From positions 1 through 64,000 of the forward strand of contig JANXLV010000045.1 in the NCBI GenBank assembly GCA_025355005.1: a stretch of 64,000 nt of DNA. The letters run 5' to 3'. The stretch comes from Myxococcales bacterium. GTDB lineage: Bacteria > Myxococcota_A > Polyangia > Polyangiales > Polyangiaceae. Under the pieces are notes generated by a model, which did no database searches, had not been told where the DNA came from, and saw only the letters and a list, made by a program, of their open reading frames with translations. A program made the position numbers and the translations under genes. Below, piece by piece: positions 50,429 through 58,113 of this stretch; the stretch's first letter is position 1, and the number at the start of each line of letters is the position of its first letter.

Positions 50429-51949
50429 TCAGTACTCGCCGATGCCCTCGATCCAGTCCTGCACCGGCGGCGTGCCGGGAGGCCGCTCTCGCTCGGGACC
50501 GGTGAAGACCCAGCCAAGATAGGAGCGCGCGTCGTCCTTGGCACGGGTCTCGGGCACCCTCTTCAGAGAGGAGAGCGCGAACGCCGCGACCGCATGCACG
50601 AGCGCGTCCTCGATGGGCCTTGTGGCGATCTTCTTCACGTACGGATGAAAGCGGACGACCGCGCGCGCGTAGTCGGTGGCGCGACCGTGCTCCCTCGCCC
50701 ACGCGAGCTCGTGCGCGAGCTCCTTCACCAGGAAGCCTCGCAGCGTGTGAATGGCCATTCCTCCGAGCCCGCCGTCCATGACCGCATCAGCCTTCTGGAG
50801 CGAGACGATGGCGAGATCGACGTCGCCCCGCGCGAGCGCCGCAGTCGCCGCCTCGACATGGGGAGTGTACGTCGCCACGATCTCCTGCATGCGAAAAGGC
50901 CACACGTCGTTGCGGAGGCCCTGGAAGACGAAGTAGGGCCGAGCCGGGCCGTGCGCCGGCGACTGGAGGTCGGGCTCCGCGTCGAACGACCAGAGCGCGA
51001 AGCACGTGGGCCCGACTTCCTCCGCGATCAGGAGCTCGTCACGGAGCGCCTTTGCAGCCGCATGGCCGGTGCGCGTGATGGGCGCACGGTTCCAAGCCGG
51101 GTGCTCGGGCACGACGAAGAACGGCAGGTTCCCGCCCTCGCGCCGCTCGAACGGCATGATGCGCTGCTCGGCTTCGCTGATGAGGCACCCGTAGTAGCGG
51201 CCGTCGCGGGCGTCATATGCGGGCCCAGGAAACGGCTGCGCGCGCAGTGACCACTCGGCCCCCGTTACCTCGCGCTTGTCCATGAGCTCGGGCACCGCCA
51301 GCACGTCGAACCCCGCGGCCGTGCGAAAGGTCAGCGCGAAGCTGAACGGGTTGCGGACCGACACGTGGTGGTCCACGGAGAACGCGACGTACATCACCAC
51401 CTGCGAGCGGACCCTCGCGGGCTGCACGAACTTGCGCGCGCAGGCCACCGGTGAGCTCGCCGCCATGCAGTCGACCACAACGGCGCCGTACGGCGCCTTC
51501 TCGTCTCGGCAAGGAGCGATCGGCGGCAGTGGGCCGTCGGCGCTCAGGATGCCTTCCGGAACGTGGTCGCACCGGGACAGCTTCGTCTTCGCGGACTCCT
51601 CCGCGGCAGCGAAGCGAGCATCGTCTTCCTCCACGACGTCGATCGTGTGGCCGCGCGCGAGGAGCGCCTTGACGAGCTCCGCGCTGGACACACCAACGAG
51701 GAGGACGCGCGTGGGCGTCGGGCGATCGATCGCGAGGCTCTTGAGGAGCGCGGCGACCGGCACGGGACGCGGCGCCCGCGAAGGTGAGCTGGGCGGCGGC
51801 GCGGCCGACACGGGCACCTGCACGGAGGAGGAGGTTACGATCGCGGCGATCGGCGGATGCGCTGTCGGTCGCGGAGCGGCACCGCACGCGACGACAAGGC
51901 CGGAGAGCGAAGCCACAGCAACCGCGGAGACGAGAGAGCGAGTCTTCAT
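50429..51949 (-). CDS. Lipoprotein with Rossmann-like segment, unknown function
   Basis: 506 aa from ATG 51949 (overlapping the previous stop by 4 bp, ATGA). Signal with lipobox LVVACG, a Ser/Pro/Ala linker to about 70, then TRVLLVGVSSAELVKALLAR, GHTIDVVEEDDARFAAAEES and APYGAVVVDCMA, which look like the nucleotide-binding start of a spermidine-synthase-type methyltransferase fold although the Gly-rich loop is eroded. The central part is beta-rich (FALTFRTAAGFDVLAVPELM) and the C-terminus helical, TPR-like. An exported protein with a SAM-binding-like fold would be unusual; the fold assignment is tentative. Confidence 0.7.
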   Translation of the reverse strand: MKTRSLVSAVAVASLSGLVVACGAAPRPTAHPPIAAIVTSSSVQVPVSAAPPPSSPSRAPRPVPVAALLKSLAIDRPTPTRVLLVGVSSAELVKALLARGHTIDVVEEDDARFAAAEESAKTKLSRCDHVPEGILSADGPLPPIAPCRDEKAPYGAVVVDCMAASSPVACARKFVQPARVRSQVVMYVAFSVDHHVSVRNPFSFALTFRTAAGFDVLAVPELMDKREVTGAEWSLRAQPFPGPAYDARDGRYYGCLISEAEQRIMPFERREGGNLPFFVVPEHPAWNRAPITRTGHAAAKALRDELLIAEEVGPTCFALWSFDAEPDLQSPAHGPARPYFVFQGLRNDVWPFRMQEIVATYTPHVEAATAALARGDVDLAIVSLQKADAVMDGGLGGMAIHTLRGFLVKELAHELAWAREHGRATDYARAVVRFHPYVKKIATRPIEDALVHAVAAFALSSLKRVPETRAKDDARSYLGWVFTGPERERPPGTPPVQDWIEGIGEY

Positions 51950-53370
51950 GGCCTGCCTCGGGAGAAAAGTGTTTCGGTTCGTCGGGTGTCGAGAGCGAGA
52001 AGCTCGGTCAGGTTGCGCTGAGCCCCGAGCAGCGAGGCCGGCGGCGTCGCAGTGGCGGCAACGGAGTCGTCGATCTCCTTCTTGCATGCGAGGGCGCCCT
52101 CGTACGTTATCGCCGAGAAGTCGCGAGCCGGAAGGCCAGCCTCGTGGAGCGCCGCGCTCGTCTCCTTGCCGTGGGACGCGGCGAACCGATCGCGGACGCC
52201 GTCGTGATGATCGAACGTGAAGACACCGGCGATCGTGGCCGCCTCTGACACGAACCGCTCGTGTAGCTCCGCCGGGAGATCGGCGCGAGCGGCGGCGTTC
52301 TGCAGCGCGCGATAGTCGCCTTCGAGCTGTCCGTGGTGCTCGGCCGTCGGGTAGGTTCCCGTTCGATATCCCTCGGTGCGCGACGAGACGACCGCGTTGG
52401 TAGCCCGCGCGAGCGCGTCGCGCTGCGCGATCGGATCACGCGCGAGCCTGGAGTCGTAGCCATGCTGGACCGTCCACACCGCCACGTGCGCCGCGCGCTC
52501 GCTCGGCGTGGTGCGGAGCTCCGACCCGCCGTGCGTCCTCTGCTCCCACGCGGCGGCGTAGTCCGCGCCCCCCGATGCCGCGAGAGGACACGTGCCCTCG
52601 TAGCCCCACATCGAGGTGAGGCCCGGAAACGCGCTCTGCCATTGGGCCCGGTTCACATCGAGCTCGCGCGCGCTCGAGCACGCAGAGAACTGGATCGATT
52701 CGACGAGCGCTGCGCCCTTCGGAAAGACCTTCGCGACGTCCTGGATCGTGCTGAATCCAAGGGCACGAGCGCCGTAGGGCCCCTCGCCGTAGTTGTGGCC
52801 AGAGAGGACGAGCCTGGAGGGCACAAGACCCTTGCCGTTTTCCGCGCGCGCGAGCATGACAGCGAGGTGGGCCGTCTCGGACTTCGCCATCGTCCCGGAG
52901 AGCACCGCGCTCAGGGTCCGCGCGCGAGCCGGGTCGCTGACCAGCGCAGACGCGAACGCATCGCGCGCATCGGGCTTTTGCAGATCGTAGGTGTGACCGT
53001 CGAGCAGCGCGGCGTCGTCGTGGCGCGCGACGTGCACGCCCGTGCCTCGCGCGAGAGCGACCCCCTCCGTTCCCTCGCCGCCGTTCATGCCGATGTATGT
53101 GACGTCCTTGCTCGACAGACCCTTGGCCCCCTGCGAATCACGCACGGTGGCGGCGCCGGAGACCTCCTTGGCCCCCATCCGCGAACGGGCCCACTGACCC
53201 AGCGCGGCGTCGGCGAGCGGGCTCGTCGATATGGCGTGTGGGTCGATCTCGCGCGACCCGGCGCGCCCTGCACGGGCAGCGTCCGGGAGCGTGGCCAGGC
53301 TGTCCTCTATCGGGTCGGTCTCGCGTCTACGTGCGCCGTCGATGGTGGTCATGGAAGCCCCATCGGCCAT
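51946..53370 (-). CDS. Myxobacterial protein with putative caspase-like (clan CD) His/Cys pair
   Basis: 474 aa (an ATG seven codons in is an alternative start). Residues 88-100 read KDVTYIGMNGGEG. Residues 187-200 read RLVLSGHNYGEGPY and 224-236 ESIQFSACSSARE, giving hydrophobic strand-His192 and hydrophobic strand-Ala-Cys231, the arrangement of clan CD peptidases and CHAT domains, followed by SAFPGLTSMWGYEGTCP. I remember this family from uncharacterised myxobacterial proteins; peptidase activity is not established. No signal peptide is visible, although its neighbours are exported. Overlaps the next gene by 4 bp. Confidence 0.72.
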   Translation of the reverse strand: MADGASMTTIDGARRRETDPIEDSLATLPDAARAGRAGSREIDPHAISTSPLADAALGQWARSRMGAKEVSGAATVRDSQGAKGLSSKDVTYIGMNGGEGTEGVALARGTGVHVARHDDAALLDGHTYDLQKPDARDAFASALVSDPARARTLSAVLSGTMAKSETAHLAVMLARAENGKGLVPSRLVLSGHNYGEGPYGARALGFSTIQDVAKVFPKGAALVESIQFSACSSARELDVNRAQWQSAFPGLTSMWGYEGTCPLAASGGADYAAAWEQRTHGGSELRTTPSERAAHVAVWTVQHGYDSRLARDPIAQRDALARATNAVVSSRTEGYRTGTYPTAEHHGQLEGDYRALQNAAARADLPAELHERFVSEAATIAGVFTFDHHDGVRDRFAASHGKETSAALHEAGLPARDFSAITYEGALACKKEIDDSVAATATPPASLLGAQRNLTELLALDTRRTETLFSRGRP

Positions 53371-53430
53371 CGCGCGTCAGGGTTGCGACGATTTCCAAGA
53401 TCATTGCACGCGAGCAGGTGATCCGGCGCT

Positions 53431-54159
53431 TCAGCCGCCTGGATCGAAGTAGGAGAGCGCCGTCGCGTAGAGCGTGTAGATCGTGAAGTACGCTTGGTTG
53501 CCGCTCGACGTGTCTCCCAGGACGGGCAGGTACTGGTAGAGCGCTGCGGTGGCGTTGGACTGCGGCGTGACGAACGCGCCGTCGACCGTCTTGGTCGCCG
53601 CGCCGATGGCCCATCCGCCGTCGGTCGCCTGGTTCGGCCCCGTGAGCTGATCGAGGTTCGTGCGCAGCGCTCGCCCAAGACAGTCGACCTGCTTGTCGAA
53701 CCCGCCCACCGCACGGTCGCACGTGCCCGGCGCCGTGCATCCGCACTGGAACACGAACTCCACGCGCGTCGATGGGAACGGATACGCACGCGAGCCGATG
53801 AGCCCCTGCGCGCGCTCCGCATGCGCGAGGAAGATGATCGGATTGAGCTTGTATTTACGCGATGCGCGCACGATCGCCAGCGGCGCCGTCACCCCGTTGG
53901 ATGCGTACGTCGCGAGGAAGCTGGGCTGGTCGTAGGGCGTCTTCTGAAGAAACTGAAGGAGCGCCGCGACATCCGCTGGGGTCGTGTCCACGAAGGACGA
54001 GTCCGTCATCAAGCTGGTCGGGTCGAAGATCACCCCGTCGGGGAGCTTCTTGTCCTGCGCACGAAGCACGCTGGTGTCGGAGCTCGGCGCGCACGCGGAG
54101 AGCGCGATCCCGGCAAGGATGATCACGCCGATGATGGTGGCGAGCGTTCTCTTCTCCAC
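53431..54159 (-). CDS. Lipoprotein, lysozyme/glucosaminidase-like helical domain
   Basis: 242 aa from GTG 54159, whose G is the last base of the preceding TAG stop; this start directly begins EKRTLATIIGVIILAGIALS with lipobox ALSAC. An ATG at 54189 would overlap the upstream gene by 31 bp. The domain includes VAALLQFLQKTPYDQPSFLA, IVRASRKYKLNPIIFLAHAE and WAIGAATKTVDG, typical of lysozyme-like peptidoglycan hydrolases; Glu in LAHAERAQGL is a candidate catalytic acid. It has a Cys-rich loop (FQCGCTAPGTC). Third gene of the TonB-receptor operon. Confidence 0.72.
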   Translation of the reverse strand: MEKRTLATIIGVIILAGIALSACAPSSDTSVLRAQDKKLPDGVIFDPTSLMTDSSFVDTTPADVAALLQFLQKTPYDQPSFLATYASNGVTAPLAIVRASRKYKLNPIIFLAHAERAQGLIGSRAYPFPSTRVEFVFQCGCTAPGTCDRAVGGFDKQVDCLGRALRTNLDQLTGPNQATDGGWAIGAATKTVDGAFVTPQSNATAALYQYLPVLGDTSSGNQAYFTIYTLYATALSYFDPGG

Positions 54160-55301
54160 TACTTCACATGTAGCGGAACCACGAGCCATTCGACACCGCC
54201 GCGGTTGTCGTGGACAACCACGTACAGGGTGCCCTCCCCCGGATCGCTCGGCGGCTGGAACTCCACCTCGGGCTTCTTGATCTTGCCAGCACCCACGTCA
54301 TAGAGGAGACGCGCGTCGTCGCCGAGGTCACCAATGGTCGAGTAGTAGTCGACCCAGATCTCCTCGTGCTGGATGTTGCCCTGCCCGTCGTTCGAGTCCG
54401 GGTTCTGCTCCCACGACGCCTCCGGGACCACCGGCGTGAGCTTTATCTTCTTGCAGTCGCGGCGTCGCGATTCGGTGCAGTGGTCGAGCGTGATGCCCGC
54501 CTTGAGATCGACCGCTACGTCGTCCTGCGTGAGGCTGTCGATCACGGGATTGGCGTTGCTGACGTCCGCGTAGCTGTACACGCGGAGCAAGCCGAAGACG
54601 CCGTCGTCCACCTTCACCTCTGCGCCGAAGTCGTCGTAGCAGCCGATCGGGATCTGCAGCGGGTTGCCCGAGCCATCGAAAGGAACGAGCTCGAGGTGGC
54701 CTGCGCATGCGTAGTTGAAGAGGATGGCCAGACCATACGGGCGCGCGGCGCCGGGCGTCACCACGTGGGAGGACACGATGTCCGCGGGCACCTTGAACGA
54801 GTAGGTGTTGCCCTGCGGAAGGAACGGCGTCAGGTTGGTGTGCGGCGGAATCTTGGCGATGATCGAGGCGAGCGCGCCGGCGCCCGAGTTCGCGGCGGGA
54901 GCTTGCGGTCCCGCATCACCCGCGTCGCCACCGGCGGACGTGCCGCCCTCGGAGAGCGCGAGGCTCGCGTCGGACGCGCCGCCATCGGACGCGTACTGCG
55001 GCGCGAAGCACGCATAATACAGGTCCAACTTGGGGTTCGTGCATACTGCAGGTATCCACGACACGGTGACCGGGCGCGTCTTGTCCGCGCGGCCGTCAGC
55101 GACGAGCATCTCGAGGTTCACGGTGTCGCCGGGGTGCGCGAACGGCTTGTCGGCCTTCGTGGCCAGGATGCGGACGCCCTGGAGCTTGCTCACGGAGTCG
55201 AAGCCGGTGCCGCACGCCGACGTGCCGACCACCGAGCCGAGCGCGGCGCCCGCGAGCACGGAAGCGAACGCGACCTTCGTCAGAGCTCTCGTGATCCTCA
55301 T
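54159..55301 (-). CDS. Lipoprotein partner of TonB-dependent receptor
   Basis: 380 aa from ATG 55301, sharing one base with the receptor's stop (TGATG). A much longer open frame exists but its upstream part is antisense-like and Arg-rich. Signal MRITRALTKVAFASVLAGAA with VVGTSAC lipobox. The mature protein begins with an Ig-like strand region (VRILATKADKPFAHPGDTVN, LEMLVADGRA), carries a Gly/Ala/Ser insert and ends in a further sandwich domain (GEGTLYVVVHDNRGGVEWLV). This build is common in myxobacterial surface lipoproteins found beside TonB receptors and may capture substrate; that role is inferred from position. Confidence 0.82.
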   Translation of the reverse strand: MRITRALTKVAFASVLAGAALGSVVGTSACGTGFDSVSKLQGVRILATKADKPFAHPGDTVNLEMLVADGRADKTRPVTVSWIPAVCTNPKLDLYYACFAPQYASDGGASDASLALSEGGTSAGGDAGDAGPQAPAANSGAGALASIIAKIPPHTNLTPFLPQGNTYSFKVPADIVSSHVVTPGAARPYGLAILFNYACAGHLELVPFDGSGNPLQIPIGCYDDFGAEVKVDDGVFGLLRVYSYADVSNANPVIDSLTQDDVAVDLKAGITLDHCTESRRRDCKKIKLTPVVPEASWEQNPDSNDGQGNIQHEEIWVDYYSTIGDLGDDARLLYDVGAGKIKKPEVEFQPPSDPGEGTLYVVVHDNRGGVEWLVVPLHVK

Positions 55302-58009
55302 CACAGTTCTCCCCGGACGCCGATGCTGGGCAGGATGGGGATGCCCGTCGCGTAGACGCTCTGCGTGCTGTTGAAGTTGTAGCTCACGCCCTCCACGTTG
55401 CCGTGGTTGTAGACGTTCTGGATGTCCGCATAGACGGAGAACTTCGAGTTCGGCGCGGTCCACACCTTGTCGACGCGCAGGTCCAGCTGGTGGAACATGG
55501 GCAGGCGCGTGTTGTTCGGAGGGTAGGACGTGAGCGGGAGATATGCGCCCACGCCTTCGTCGTAGATCGACCCGTTGGCGGGCGTGTAGAGGTTGCCCGA
55601 GACCAGGCGGAAGCGCGCGCCGAACTCGAAGCCCCAGCCCAGGCGATAGCTGCCGAGCACCGTGAGGACGTGGGTCTGGTCGTACTGCGTCTCGCGCAGC
55701 GGTTGCCCGGGGCCGTCGCGCCGCTCGCTCCGGCCGATCGTGTAGGCGAGCCATCCGAAGAAGCGCTTGTCGGGCTTCCAGCGAATCAGGGTCTCGATGC
55801 CGTATGCCCTGCCGGTGCCCACGTTGCCCAGCCCCTGGACGATCAGGTAATCCAGTTGCTTGTAGTATACATCCGTTGCGATCTCGACGGGCCGCGTGAT
55901 CTCCTGCTCGACACCGACGTCGTACTGGGTGGAGCGGTTCGAGCGGACGCTCGGGTTTCCGAAGACCGAGTCCGATTGCTGCGGGCTCGGCGGCTGGCTG
56001 TAGACGCCGGCGCCGCCCTTGACGGTGGTGCGCGGGAAGCCGGTGGTCAGATCCTGGCGCACCACGAAGCGGGGCTGCAGGTCCCACGACTTGCTGTTCT
56101 TCGCGTAGTCCACGCGCATGCCGGGCACGATGCGGTTGCCACGCCACGGCGTGAGCTCCAGCTCGTCGTAGAATGCAGGGGTGTAGGTTGCATCCTTCAC
56201 GTGCGTCTCGAGCGGCGGCCGCGTGAGGAACGGACCGCCCGGTGGCTCGCCCGGTCTCGAGGGCGGCGGGAAGCGCACCGCAACGTCGTAGGGCGCGTAG
56301 AGCCAGTCGATACCGAAGTTCATCGTCACGCCTTGCGCGAGCTTCTGTGCGAGCTCGATGCGCGTGGAGATCGGAACCGACGCGACCCGCAGGTAGTTGT
56401 CGCCGAGGTTGAAGTCGATCGTGTCCTGACCGACGGCGCCCGTGACGCGGAGCTCGGTCGCGTCGTTGATCCTGTTCTTGTAGCGGGCCTGGAGGCGCCA
56501 GAACGCCGTGTGCAGTCCGATGCCGCCGCCGAGCTGCGGGTCGCTTCCGTTGACGGTGCTCGTCAAGATCTTCAGATTGTCGTCCGAGCCGAAGAGCATG
56601 AGGCGCAGGCTCTGGCGGGACGAGAAGTCCTTCTGCACGAGCGCCTGGTAGTCGTAATAGACCGGCGCGGCAGAGACGCCAGCACCCGTGGCCTCGAGCG
56701 TTGGCTTGAGCCACACGTCGAAGTAGCTGCGGCGACCGGCGACGAGGAACTTGAGGCCCGTGTCACCGATGGGGCCCTGTGCCAGCATGCGCGCGTCGAT
56801 CAGATCTGCCTGCGCGAGGCCGTGGATCTTCTTGTCCTTCGCCTCTGGGTCCTTGATGCCCACGTCCACGATGCCGCCCATCGCGCGGCCGTACTGGGAG
56901 CTGAAGTTGCCCGGATAGAAGTCGATGCGATCGAGCGACTCCGTGGGCACGACGCTGGAGAGACCGCCGAAGTGGTAGACGAGCGGGATCGCCGTGCCGT
57001 CGATGAAGACCTGCGTGTCTTGCGGCGCGGAGCCGCGGACGATGAGCAGACCGCCGAGCCCGGGTGAGCGAGCGACGCCAGGAAGGTTCTGGAGCGACTT
57101 GAGCGCGTCACCGCCGGTGCCGGGGATGCGGCTGATCTCGCGCTGGTCGAGCGTGCGCTTGACGACCTCGCGCGGGGGGCGATCGACCTTGACCTCCACC
57201 TGCTCGAGCGGGTCGTCGCCGGGCTGCGCGACGGGCTTCTGATTCGGGCGCGTGAGTCGCAGCGTGAGGTCGATCTCCGTGCCGGGGTCGACCTCCTCGT
57301 CGGACTCTCGCGTGGCGTAGCCCTGCGCCTGCACGGTGACGTGATACGTGCCGGCTGTCAGCCCCTCGACCTTCCACGCGCCGCTGTCGTCGGTGGTGAT
57401 GGTGCGCTTCTCGCCAGGCTTGCCGTTCGCGGTGACCGTGACGATGGCGCGCGCGATCCCCTTATCCTTCGAGTCCGAGGCGACCTTGCCGACGATGCGC
57501 GAAGGCGGCGGCGCGAAGGAATACTTGTGCCGGATCTTGGCGGCGATCGGCTTGCCGTTCCTGGTCGCGGGCTCGAACACGAGCTTCTGCGCGGCGGCAA
57601 CTGCTGCCTCGTCGAAGCCGTGACCTGCGGCTGCCTCCACCGTGACCTTCTTCACGACGCCCGTCGCGTCGACCTCCAGGATGAGGCCAACGATCACGCC
57701 CTCCTTGATCTTGTCGACGATCGCCTGGTGCGGATACTCCGCGCCATCATCGCGCTTCAGCGTGGGCGGGATGACCACCACTGGGGCCGGCGGCGGCGGC
57801 GGTGGCTGGTCCTTCGGCGCGGTGATGATCGAGCCAGACGCGCCGCGGGGCACAGCGGTGGTGCCAGGATTGTCATCCGGCGCCGTCGGTGCTGGGCTCG
57901 GAGCTTGCGCGCGCGTCACCGCTGGCGCCATCGAGATCGCCACGAAGACAAGCGAGAAAGCTACCGATCGGCCACGCCACAGAACCATCGACGGGTGGGA
58001 CCCTAGCAT
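55301..58009 (-). CDS. TonB-dependent receptor with N-terminal TonB C-terminal-like domain
   Basis: 902 aa (start at 58009, or the ATG at 57988, MVLWRGRSVAF). Domain order: signal peptide, Pro-rich segment 36-80 (QPPPPPPAPVVVIPP), a TonB_C-like domain 88-166 (EYPHQAIVDKIKEGVIVGLI, FDEAAVAAAQKLVFEPATRN), a carboxypeptidase-regulatory sandwich 170-253 (RIVGKVASDSKDKGIARAIV), plug 280-390 (GTGGDALKSLQNLPGVARSP, LLIVRGSAPQDTQVFIDG) and a barrel of about 500 residues ending FNSTQSVYATGIPI. It sits in the outer membrane. The fused TonB-type domain is known from other myxobacterial proteins. Substrate unknown. First gene of an operon. Confidence 0.9.
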   Translation of the reverse strand: MLGSHPSMVLWRGRSVAFSLVFVAISMAPAVTRAQAPSPAPTAPDDNPGTTAVPRGASGSIITAPKDQPPPPPPAPVVVIPPTLKRDDGAEYPHQAIVDKIKEGVIVGLILEVDATGVVKKVTVEAAAGHGFDEAAVAAAQKLVFEPATRNGKPIAAKIRHKYSFAPPPSRIVGKVASDSKDKGIARAIVTVTANGKPGEKRTITTDDSGAWKVEGLTAGTYHVTVQAQGYATRESDEEVDPGTEIDLTLRLTRPNQKPVAQPGDDPLEQVEVKVDRPPREVVKRTLDQREISRIPGTGGDALKSLQNLPGVARSPGLGGLLIVRGSAPQDTQVFIDGTAIPLVYHFGGLSSVVPTESLDRIDFYPGNFSSQYGRAMGGIVDVGIKDPEAKDKKIHGLAQADLIDARMLAQGPIGDTGLKFLVAGRRSYFDVWLKPTLEATGAGVSAAPVYYDYQALVQKDFSSRQSLRLMLFGSDDNLKILTSTVNGSDPQLGGGIGLHTAFWRLQARYKNRINDATELRVTGAVGQDTIDFNLGDNYLRVASVPISTRIELAQKLAQGVTMNFGIDWLYAPYDVAVRFPPPSRPGEPPGGPFLTRPPLETHVKDATYTPAFYDELELTPWRGNRIVPGMRVDYAKNSKSWDLQPRFVVRQDLTTGFPRTTVKGGAGVYSQPPSPQQSDSVFGNPSVRSNRSTQYDVGVEQEITRPVEIATDVYYKQLDYLIVQGLGNVGTGRAYGIETLIRWKPDKRFFGWLAYTIGRSERRDGPGQPLRETQYDQTHVLTVLGSYRLGWGFEFGARFRLVSGNLYTPANGSIYDEGVGAYLPLTSYPPNNTRLPMFHQLDLRVDKVWTAPNSKFSVYADIQNVYNHGNVEGVSYNFNSTQSVYATGIPILPSIGVRGEL

Positions 58010-58113
58010 GTGGACGGGAGCCAGAGAACCGCAGAACCAGGCGGGAGCAAGCCCAGCCGAAGGGTCCGCGTGCAGGTTCCCTCCAGGGTCGGCCCCGTAC
58101 TACTAAGGGAGCC

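Noticed and set aside
55302-56714. Extension of the 54159-55301 lipoprotein frame to 851 aa
   Set aside because: The extra 470 residues are Arg/Ala/His-rich and overlap the TonB receptor in another frame of the same strand; the signal peptide at 55301 is the real start.
57889-58113. N-terminal extension of the GT-C gene
   Set aside because: Antisense to the receptor signal peptide; the GTG at 58114 with a nearby AAGGGAG fits the first membrane helix.
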